Source: an uncultured Lewinella sp.
Lineage (GTDB): Bacteria > Bacteroidota > Bacteroidia > Chitinophagales > Saprospiraceae
Reading direction: 5' to 3'
Assembly: GCA_938021455.1 (NCBI GenBank)
Contig: CALIGP010000139.1
Location: forward strand, 1-5,860
DNA length: 5,860 nucleotides
Each line of letters starts with the position of its first letter. Position 1 is the stretch's first letter. The translations under genes were made by a program, and so were the position numbers. Shown in pieces: positions 1-4,455 of this stretch. The notes beneath the pieces were generated by a model. That model was given only the letters and a program-made list of their open reading frames with translations. It was not told the origin of the DNA and did no database searches.

Positions 1-669
1 GTCATTGGTCGCATCGAAAACGATTTCCAGACCCTGAGCGGTGTTAACATAAGTATTTCGTGTACCATCGTTGCCACTAAGGGTAAACACGAGTTCGCCG
101 CCGAGGCAAGGGCTATCAAAAGATACCCCGTCAAATTCACCCGGGTTGGGATCAATACAATCAGGAATGTTGTCTCCGTCGTCATCAAGAGTGTCATCCT
201 GTCCGGGGCAGACGTCGTTGTCGTTACAGACACCATCCATATCATCATCTCCAATACCTTCACAGGGAATACCGGAGGTGCTTTGGGTGCCGCTGCCGCT
301 TACGCTAGCAGTGCCGGGGCAACCCGCTGCTGCAGTGGCTGGATAAGGTTCCGTAGCAGAGTCCGGCGGGTTGGGGCTAAAGGTATTGGGGCCGGTGGCG
401 TAAAGGATATTAGATGGATTGCCCGTGCCAAATAGCCCGACATGCCATGTTCCGCTGGGCTGGTCCCAGAAAATGCTGAAGACGGCGTTGCCTGGCCCAT
501 TGAAATTTTCATCTCCATACATATGCCGCCCGGTGGCATCAGTACCTGTGTAGGTGAGCGTTAGCGGGCCGGTACAATCGCTATTGAAGTCAATCGTCAT
601 ACCCGCCTGCCCGGAAAGGACGGCAGTAAATAACAGGAAGCTGGTAAGAAGGGTAGTAAAGAGTTTCAT
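1..669 (-). CDS. Secreted TSP3-repeat protein, 5' part (C-terminus beyond window)
   Basis: The frame is open from an ATG at 669 to the window edge (223 codons visible, no stop), so the gene continues to the left. Residues 1-22 form a Sec-type signal peptide (MKLF, then a hydrophobic run, ending near SGQA). Residues 24-117 form a Gly/Thr/Asn-rich, probably beta-sandwich region with Cys32 and Cys117. Residues 141-176 are rich in Asp/Asn with DDDMDGVCNDNDVCPG and DDDGDNIPDCIDPNP, the pattern of thrombospondin type-3 calcium-binding repeats, with Cys148, Cys154 and Cys171. Residues 182-223 resemble residues 26-51 (see findings), so the domain seems to be repeated. The later Met24 would remove the signal peptide, so the first ATG is preferred. 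No Shine-Dalgarno is visible. By family knowledge such proteins are exported, often outer-surface, and frequently carry a C-terminal type IX sorting domain; that part is not visible here. The exact role is unknown. Confidence 0.85.
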   Translation of the reverse strand, partial: MKLFTTLLTSFLLFTAVLSGQAGMTIDFNSDCTGPLTLTYTGTDATGRHMYGDENFNGPGNAVFSIFWDQPSGTWHVGLFGTGNPSNILYATGPNTFSPNPPDSATEPYPATAAAGCPGTASVSGSGTQSTSGIPCEGIGDDDMDGVCNDNDVCPGQDDTLDDDGDNIPDCIDPNPGEFDGVSFDSPCLGGELVFTLSGNDGTRNTYVNTAQGLEIVFDATND

Positions 670-840
670 ACGCTGTAGGTTGAAATTGTGTCGTAAGAAT
701 AGCAGGGGATAACTTTGATTTTGGGCGCTTGCCGCAGGTGCAATGATTGATTATGTAGGGCTGGGGAGGACGCTCCACGTCAGCTGTTTCAAGTGTGTAG
801 CTAAATATGGAGTCGAAAACCCTGTAAACCTCTTTCCTAT

Positions 841-886
841 AGCCCCTCTCCATTAGCTTACGCTTACGGCGCAAGGGAGAGGGGCT
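841..886. repeat. GC-rich inverted repeat in the 670-933 intergenic gap
   Basis: AGCCCCTCTCC at 841-851 is perfectly complementary to GGAGAGGGGCT at 876-886, with a 24-nt loop. It stands between the collar gene (stop at 934) and the next gene (start at 669). It may act as a second terminator hairpin or be a dispersed intergenic palindrome. The rest of the 264-bp gap (670-840 and 909-933) shows no convincing gene and no clear Bacteroidota -33/-7 promoter, although the promoter of the secreted TSP3 gene must lie in it unless read-through from the collar gene supplies transcription. Confidence 0.6.
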
Positions 887-890
887 TAGG

Positions 891-908
891 AAAACGCTCT
901 CGCGTTTT
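891..908 (-). terminator. Probable intrinsic terminator of the Tat-peptide/collar operon
   Basis: AAAACGC (891-897) and GCGTTTT (902-908) form a perfect 7-bp stem. Read on the minus strand the loop is GAGA, a GNRA tetraloop closed by C-G, and the stem ends in four T. It lies 25 bp past the collar gene stop, where a terminator is expected. The A-run and T-run on both sides make it symmetric, so it could act in both directions. The T-run is short, and termination is inferred from position and shape only. Confidence 0.5.
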
Positions 909-933
909 GAGAATGAGGTATAGAAGGGCTGTT

Positions 934-1458
934 CTAGTTACGGCTAGGGAAAGTACCCTGTAGGGCGATAATCATCGTCACCGAAGTGAAGGGTGATTGG
1001 TTTGAAAAGGACGTACCCTGGCCTCCGGTAGCGGCAGTTCCGGGATTCATAGTAGCGCTGCTAGGAGCGGTGTCAGTGAAAATCGTTTCACCAAGGGCGT
1101 TGAAGGCCAGATATCGATTTGTTCCAATGGACTGATTACCAACGGCTCCTCCCAATCTGACGGATACGGGTAATGGTGGTATGTTGGTAGCATTCAGCGT
1201 GGTGGTTTGTGTCCCGCCGCGTTGCCCTAATTGGACAGGACTGAGGCCTGGCCCAGTACCTGGACCTACCATACTCCTGCCCCGGAGGTCGGGAAGACCG
1301 AAAGTAGTTCGGCCGTCACCGCCGTAGGTAGTGCCGAGAATGGAGAATAGTGCTTGGTTTTGATTAATGGCCAATAGTTGACCTTCGCATTTAGCCCAGC
1401 CGCGAGGCGCGAAGTTGCCGCCGAAGGCGATGATTTGCCCGAGAAATGGTTGTGACAT
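934..1458 (-). CDS. Phage tail collar domain protein, microcystin-dependent (MdpB-like) type
   Basis: The 174-residue protein opens with FLGQIIAFGGNFAPRGW (5-21), followed by CEGQLLAINQNQALFSILGT (24-43) and TYGGDGRTTFGLPDLRGR (44-61). This is the classic N-terminal signature of the tail collar domain family (Pfam Collar) found in phage tail fibres and in bacterial MdpB-like proteins. GPGLSPVQLGQRGGTQ (69-84) and the ending MIIALQGTFPSRN are also typical. The region around 92-97 reads NIPPLP, where many relatives carry a metal-binding-like HxH motif, so that motif is absent here. The length (about 170-180 aa) is usual, so the gene looks complete. The start is fixed by the conserved N-terminus. 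No signal peptide is visible. It lies 42 bp downstream of a small Tat-exported protein gene and is probably co-transcribed with it. The function of chromosomal members is poorly known; no other phage structural gene is present. Confidence 0.9.
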   Translation of the reverse strand: MSQPFLGQIIAFGGNFAPRGWAKCEGQLLAINQNQALFSILGTTYGGDGRTTFGLPDLRGRSMVGPGTGPGLSPVQLGQRGGTQTTTLNATNIPPLPVSVRLGGAVGNQSIGTNRYLAFNALGETIFTDTAPSSATMNPGTAATGGQGTSFSNQSPFTSVTMIIALQGTFPSRN

Positions 1459-1500
1459 ATTGAATCTGTATTTTGGTGGTAAAGAATGATGAGTTGTTAG

Positions 1501-1794
1501 TTAGTGTAGTCTAGCAACCAAGCGCCCCTTTACTTTCCGTAAGGAGATACGGTTACCGTTAGCATCCTGGAAGTCAAGTATGCCTGGAGCGGACGGGTTG
1601 ATTCTTTTAATGGTGGTAAGGCTGTCGTTGCGCCCTTCGCCAAATGAATAACTCGCTAGTAATTGTTGAAATTCGGTGAGCATTTGCTCTTCTTTCATCG
1701 GGAGAGAAAAGCTTCCTTTTGCCGTTGCAAAAGCGGGAATACTCAAGCCGAGCGCTACAGCTGTGGTTTTTGTGACAAATGTTCGTCTGTTCAT
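1501..1794 (-). CDS. Small Tat-exported protein of unknown function
   Basis: The 97-residue protein begins MNRRTFVTKTTAVALGLSIP. This is a twin-arginine signal: Arg3-Arg4 followed by x-Phe and Lys9, a hydrophobic stretch 11-23, and an Ala-x-Ala cleavage site, probably after Ala25 (ATA then KG). The mature part is only about 72 residues, with no cysteine and no recognised cofactor motif. It has a helical first half (around EEQMLTEFQQLLASYSF) and a basic, probably beta C-terminus (DFQDANGNRISLRKVKGRLV). I do not recognise the mature domain. Tat export implies folding, and perhaps partner binding, before translocation to the periplasm. It is the first gene of a likely two-gene operon with the collar-domain protein (42-bp gap). 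A longer minus-strand frame crossing this region is out of frame with it and lacks any recognisable signal, so this frame is preferred. Confidence 0.75.
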   Translation of the reverse strand: MNRRTFVTKTTAVALGLSIPAFATAKGSFSLPMKEEQMLTEFQQLLASYSFGEGRNDSLTTIKRINPSAPGILDFQDANGNRISLRKVKGRLVARLH

Positions 1795-1870
1795 AGTTTT
1801 GAAGTAAGGGTGGAATGATGCCTGGAAGTGTTACCAAATTGGCACTATACCCAAACCAAACCAACAACTT

Positions 1871-1900
1871 CTTTCCCAAGAGCCGTAATTCCTTTCCCAA
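1871..1900 (-). promoter_or_regulatory. Candidate direct-repeat regulator site upstream of the Tat-peptide gene
   Basis: On the minus strand TTGGGAAAG occurs at 1900-1892 and again at 1879-1871: identical 9-bp boxes with a 12-bp spacer (21-bp period). With flanks the match is 12 of 14 bases. The nearer box is about 77 bp before the ATG at 1794. Two 9-bp direct repeats about 12 bp apart is the geometry known for LytTR-type response regulators, which are common in Bacteroidota. The sequence itself is not matched to any known site, so the regulator class is inference. Confidence 0.3.
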
Positions 1901-1968
1901 AGGTAGACTGGACCAATTCTGACGGTGCTGCAGATGATTGATAAGGAGCAGAAACACGTACGAAAAAA

Positions 1969-2002
1969 GGTATAAATACCTATTGATTTGGGTAGAAGTA
2001 AC
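1969..2002. promoter_or_regulatory. Palindromic motif pair, copy A (second half degraded)
   Basis: GGTATAAATACC at 1969-1980 (arms GGTAT/ATACC around AA) is followed by the 10-bp spacer TATTGATTTG and then GGTAGAAGTAAC (1991-2002), which matches the motif at 9 of 12 positions. Site and spacing are the same as in the intact pair at 2213-2246, so this appears to be the same element with one decayed or low-affinity half. It lies about 175 bp upstream of the Tat-peptide start. Probable operator for a dimeric DNA-binding protein; the regulator is unknown. Confidence 0.45.
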
Positions 2003-2186
2003 CTGCATACACTCTGAGCTAAGAGAAACCATGCCTAGGGGCATGCAGGGAAAGGAATTCCCATACAAAGCGTAGAAGCTGAGATAGCTCATTGTGAAAT
2101 TTGAAGTAGGGAAAACAGGAATGATGAAGTGCTAATTGATTAGGCATCAGAATGATGGATCAATAAGTTATCGCCTTTCATCAGAT

Positions 2187-2201
2187 CTCTTGCGGCAAGA
2201 G
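2187..2201. repeat. Perfect 15-bp palindrome next to operator pair B
   Basis: CTCTTGC (2187-2193) and GCAAGAG (2195-2201) are perfect inverted arms around a single G. It ends 11 bp before the GGTATAAATACC pair. It could be a separate protein-binding site or a very tight cruciform; there is no T-run to suggest a terminator. Confidence 0.4.
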
Positions 2202-2212
2202 GAAGGGAATCA

Positions 2213-2246
2213 GGTATAAATACCTATTGATTTAGGTATAAATACC
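2213..2246. promoter_or_regulatory. Tandem palindromic operator-like pair, copy B
   Basis: Two exact copies of GGTATAAATACC (2213-2224 and 2235-2246) are separated by TATTGATTTA, giving a 22-bp repeat, close to two helical turns. Each copy is itself an inverted repeat. The inner half-sites form a second inverted repeat, TACCTA-N6-TAGGTA (2221-2226 and 2233-2238). TATTG follows both copies. This nested symmetry fits cooperative binding of two dimers on one DNA face. It is closer to the ruvB side of the gap and could serve the operon to the left or a lost plus-strand gene to the right. Confidence 0.55.
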
Positions 2247-2313
2247 TATTGGAGAGAGTCTGGCTTTCCTAAAAGAAGGTTAATTGCCAGAGATTTGTTA
2301 GAAATGGTGTTCG

Positions 2314-2327
2314 CTCTACCGGTAGAG
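2314..2327. repeat. Perfect 14-bp palindrome CTCTACCGGTAGAG
   Basis: The site is fully self-complementary with no spacer, as expected for a homodimeric regulator or a modification site. It contains ACCGGT, the recognition sequence of AgeI-type enzymes. It falls inside the plus-strand protein-like frame at 2283-2441, immediately before that frame's TAG, so it may equally be a chance feature. Confidence 0.3.
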
Positions 2328-2449
2328 TAGGAGCTCAAATTTGTGTGCCAAATCTTGCGAATAAAAGAACTCTTGATGGGGCTGCCCTATGAAAATGAGG
2401 AGTTTCATGAACTTACGATCATGGAAAAAAAGATCGACTAAGGTTAAGC

Positions 2450-2465
2450 TGGGAAGTGATTCCCA
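2450..2465. terminator. Small hairpin just past the ruvB stop
   Basis: TGGGAA (2450-2455) and TTCCCA (2460-2465) form a perfect 6-bp stem with a 4-nt loop, 15 bp past the ruvB stop. On the minus strand no T-run follows, so it is at best a weak intrinsic terminator or an mRNA 3'-end stabiliser. Confidence 0.3.
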
Positions 2466-2480
2466 TTCTGCCGAAGTGCT

Positions 2481-3509
2481 TTAAAACTCAAACAGAGTAT
2501 TCACCGTTCCGGGAGGCGTAGCACCAATATGGTGGTAGGCCTTTTCGGTGGCCTGCCGGCCACGCGGGGTACGCTGCAGGTAGCCTTCCATGATTAGGAA
2601 GGGCTCGTGCACTTCTTCCACCGTACCGGCGTCTTCGCCAACGGCGGTGGCAATGGTCGTAAGGCCTACTGGGCCACCTTTGAACTTATTGATAATGGCG
2701 TCTAGGATCTTATTGTCCATCTCATCGAGGCCTCCTTCGTCAACGTTGAGGGCGGAGAGTCCGTAATCCGCGATCTTCTTGTCGATGATGCCGTCGCCCT
2801 TGATCTGGGCGAAGTCCCTAATCCGGCGCAGAAGCGCATTGGCGATTCTTGGGGTGCCGCGGCTCCGCCGCGCAATCTCATTGGCCCCGTCGTCCGTTAC
2901 GGGGACCCCCATGATGTCACAACTGCGTTTGATGATTTTTACCAGGGTTTCTACATCGTAGTAATCCAGCAAACAGTTAATCCCGAAACGGGCGCGCATC
3001 GGTGCGGTAAGCAGGCCCATACGGGTTGTTGCACCAACTAGCGTAAATGGTTCGAGACTGATCTGAACGGAGCGAGCATTAGGACCGCTATCAATCATGA
3101 TGTCAATCCGGTAATCCTCCATCGCAGAATAGAGATACTCTTCTACTACATTGTTGAGACGATGGATCTCGTCGATGAACAGCACGTCACCCGCATTGAG
3201 GTTAGTGAGCAAGCCAGCCAGGTCACCTGCTTTTTCCAGTACGGGGCCGGAACTCATCTTCATCTCTGCGCCCAGTTCATTGGCGATAATATGGCTCAGG
3301 GTCGTTTTGCCGAGGCCCGGAGGGCCGTGAAGCAGGACGTGGTCCAGGCTGTCCCCGCGTTGCACGGCGGCCTGGATAAAAACTTTGAGGTTCTCTACAA
3401 TCTTGGGTTGTCCGCTGAAATCATCCAGTGAATCCGGGCGTAAGGCCCGCTCCATGGCATTGTCCTCCGGTTGGAGGTTGTCGGCGGTAGGATCAAGATT
3501 AACGTTCAT
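2481..3509 (-). CDS. ruvB: RuvB, Holliday junction branch-migration ATPase
   Basis: RuvB is the hexameric AAA+ motor that, guided by RuvA, drives branch migration of Holliday junctions in recombinational repair. With the start at 3509 the protein has 342 residues, the normal family length. Visible motifs are [13 protein letters not shown] (22-34), Walker [10 protein letters not shown] (62-70), Walker [10 protein letters not shown] (110-118, Asp113/Glu114), sensor 1 GATTRMG (159-165), the arginine-finger region APMRARFG (169-176) and sensor 2 GTPRIAN (218-224). The C-terminal winged helix holds GGPVGL and [11 protein letters not shown]. The frame remains open to an ATG at 3593, but the extra 28 residues are unlike RuvB, while [16 protein letters not shown] at 3509 resembles the usual Bacteroidota N-terminus. 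All key residues are present, so it should be active. ruvA and ruvC are not in the window, as is common in this phylum. Confidence 0.97.
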   Translation of the reverse strand: MNVNLDPTADNLQPEDNAMERALRPDSLDDFSGQPKIVENLKVFIQAAVQRGDSLDHVLLHGPPGLGKTTLSHIIANELGAEMKMSSGPVLEKAGDLAGLLTNLNAGDVLFIDEIHRLNNVVEEYLYSAMEDYRIDIMIDSGPNARSVQISLEPFTLVGATTRMGLLTAPMRARFGINCLLDYYDVETLVKIIKRSCDIMGVPVTDDGANEIARRSRGTPRIANALLRRIRDFAQIKGDGIIDKKIADYGLSALNVDEGGLDEMDNKILDAIINKFKGGPVGLTTIATAVGEDAGTVEEVHEPFLIMEGYLQRTPRGRQATEKAYHHIGATPPGTVNTLFEF

Positions 3510-3513
3510 GTCC

Positions 3514-3549
3514 GGCAAATTTACTGAATTAAGTGGCAAATTTGCTGAA
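3514..3549 (-). promoter_or_regulatory. 21-bp-period direct repeat just upstream of ruvB
   Basis: GGCAAATTTACTGAA (3514-3528) and GGCAAATTTGCTGAA (3535-3549) differ at one base and are 21 bp apart. On the minus strand the nearer copy contains TAAATTTG, which fits the Bacteroidota -7 consensus TAnnTTTG, and the farther one supplies a TTTG. The gap between them is 13 bp, shorter than the usual roughly 19-20, and the -7-like box lies only 6 bp from the ATG, so a promoter reading is weak. The repeat may instead be a regulator site. Confidence 0.25.
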
Positions 3550-3672
3550 ACGGGGTGAAAATGTTTGAAAGAACAGCGAGAGGGAGCGCTCACCGGGGAG
3601 TTGATTTTTCAGGATTTTAGTAGGACTATTAGAATGGCATCCTAAGAATCTTACTCTCGCGGCAAAACAACA

Positions 3673-3768
3673 AAGGGGATTAGAATGATAGAATTAGAGA
3701 ATTGCAAAATTATGGCGGAGTAGTTAATCCTATAATTCTATAAATCCTATCATTCAAATTCGCCCCTT
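3673..3768. repeat. Imperfect ~95-bp palindrome at the 3' end of the carbonic anhydrase gene
   Basis: The core arms GAATGATAG (3683-3691) and CTATCATTC (3747-3755) are perfect. The outer arms AAGGGG (3673-3678) and CCCCTT (3763-3768) also pair, with ATT/AAT between them and a small bulge. An alternative inner pairing is ATAGAATT (3688-3695) with AATTCTAT (3734-3741). The right half carries AATCCTAT twice (3726-3733 and 3743-3750). The outer arm overlaps the carbonic anhydrase stop codon (3767-3769). It could be a long terminator hairpin between carbonic anhydrase and ruvB or a dispersed palindromic or MITE-like element. The remainder of the gap, 3550-3672, shows nothing clear. Confidence 0.55.
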
Positions 3769-4399
3769 ATTCTACCAGCGTCACCTTCCCCGAAGCCACG
3801 TCATACATGGCTCCTACGACCTGGAGTTCACCGGCGTCTACCATGTCACGTAGTACGCTACTGCGCTCCGTAACGGCGGCGACGGTATGGCGGACGTTTA
3901 CTTCCGCTACTTCGTTAACGAAGGCCTTATTCTTGGAGCTACGGTCGGTACCCTCCGGCGTTTTTACGGCGTTTACGGCTGGCATGATCTTATCGAGCAT
4001 TTGCGTAAGGAGACCTAGCTTGGCGTGGTCACAGGCGCCCTTCACGGCGCCACAGGAAGTATGGCCAAGTACCATAATTACCTTCGCACCTGCCAGCTTG
4101 GAAGCAAATTCCATGCTGCCAAGACTGTCATCATTGACGAAGTTTCCAGCAATGCGAGCCGTGAAAATATCGCCGACTCCCTGATCAAATACGATTTCGA
4201 CGGGGATACGTGAGTCAATACAACAAAGCACCGTGGCAATGGGGAATTGCCCCTGGGCGGTCTGTTCCACTTGCTCGATCAATGAGCGCTCCGCGGGTGA
4301 TTGTTGTAGGAAGCGGGCGTTTCCATCCATCAGCTCCTGTAGAGCGGAAGCTGGAGTTATTTGTGCCTGAGTTTCCTTGGTGTATGCTGGCTTTTCCAT
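3767..4399 (-). CDS. Beta-class carbonic anhydrase
   Basis: The enzyme interconverts CO2 and bicarbonate using zinc. The 210-residue protein has the beta-class ligands in order: Cys60-x-Asp62-Ser-Arg64 (CIDSR) and His113-x-x-Cys116 (GHTSCGA). The catalytic Asp62-Arg64 dyad is intact. The conserved stretches VFDQGVGDIFTARIAGN (70-86) and SMEFASKLAGAKVIMVLGH (95-113) frame the active site, and the C-terminal VVGAMYDVASGKVTLV is the usual last strand. Length is normal. There is no signal peptide, so it is probably cytoplasmic. It starts 56 bp after the stop of a SulP transporter on the same strand, a pairing (sometimes a fusion) known in many bacteria, which argues that it processes bicarbonate taken up by that transporter. 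The ATG at 4399 is taken as the start because the following helical N-terminus (ALQELMDGNARF) is typical. Confidence 0.95.
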   Translation of the reverse strand: MEKPAYTKETQAQITPASALQELMDGNARFLQQSPAERSLIEQVEQTAQGQFPIATVLCCIDSRIPVEIVFDQGVGDIFTARIAGNFVNDDSLGSMEFASKLAGAKVIMVLGHTSCGAVKGACDHAKLGLLTQMLDKIMPAVNAVKTPEGTDRSSKNKAFVNEVAEVNVRHTVAAVTERSSVLRDMVDAGELQVVGAMYDVASGKVTLVE

Positions 4400-4455
4400 G
4401 GTGGTATTAGTTTTTTCAGAAATTGATAGTACAGTTCAAATTACGACTCGGCGGC

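Larger units (their letters stand above)
1795..2480. other. Large AT-richer intergenic region between ruvB and the Tat-peptide gene
   Basis: This 686-bp stretch contains no convincing intact gene, tRNA or rRNA. It holds the upstream region of the Tat-peptide/collar operon (near 1795-2000), two clusters of the symmetric motif GGTATAAATACC, perfect palindromes at 2187-2201 and 2314-2327, a small inverted repeat CATGCC/GGCATG at 2030-2045, and plus-strand reading frames at 2283-2484 that look like interrupted coding sequence. It is visibly richer in A and T than the flanking genes. No clear TTTG/TAnnTTTG promoter pair could be fixed. Confidence 0.6.
2283..2484 (+). pseudogene. Possible remnant of a small plus-strand gene
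   Basis: The plus-strand frame reads with protein-like composition up to LLEMVFALPVE, meets TAG at 2328-2330, and continues in the same frame as ELKFVCQILRIKELLMGLP, running to MEKKID and TAA at 2439-2441. The helical pattern of hydrophobic residues on both sides of the TAG suggests one interrupted helix-rich protein. A second frame starts at ATG 2389 and gives 31 residues ending [14 protein letters not shown], with its stop at 2482-2484 overlapping the ruvB stop region. No upstream ATG gives an intact product. The LPVE-ELKF helix pattern faintly recalls small DUF2281-like proteins, but that is a guess. It could be chance in AT-rich DNA, a decayed gene, or a sequencing error. Confidence 0.22.

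Noticed and set aside
71..346. 91-residue plus-strand frame, Ser/Pro-rich
   Set aside because: It is the complement of the TSP3 gene; its Ser/Pro bias mirrors the Asp/Gly codons of the opposite strand.
590..874. 94-residue minus-strand frame upstream of the secreted TSP3 gene
   Set aside because: It overlaps the signal-peptide region of the secreted gene in another frame, runs through the GC-rich palindrome, and has a composition unlike a folded protein.
1607..2092. 161-residue minus-strand frame
   Set aside because: Its 3' half is the Tat-peptide gene read in another frame, and its 5' half translates intergenic DNA with the operator-like repeats (NRYLYLF). No family resemblance.
1969..2246. 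Possible CRISPR array or transposon ends formed by the GGTATAAATACC copies
   Set aside because: The spacing is too short and uneven for CRISPR, there are no unique spacers of constant length, and no transposase or target-site duplication is seen between the clusters.
2416..2436. CGATC/GATCG inverted repeat with an A-run inside
   Set aside because: A 5-bp stem with an 11-nt loop is too weak, and on the minus strand the T-run is inside the loop, which does not fit a terminator of ruvB.
3510..3593. N-terminal extension of RuvB to the ATG at 3593
   Set aside because: The 28 extra residues are unlike RuvB and are encoded over a direct repeat; the start at 3509 gives the normal length and N-terminus.
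3576..3660. Inverted repeat GCGAGAG (3576-3582) / CTCTCGC (3654-3660)
   Set aside because: The 7-bp arms are separated by about 70 bp, which is easily expected by chance, and no stable structure is suggested between them.
3807..4410. Plus-strand frames opposite the carbonic anhydrase gene
   Set aside because: The minus strand carries a complete family member with all catalytic residues, so these are antisense shadows.
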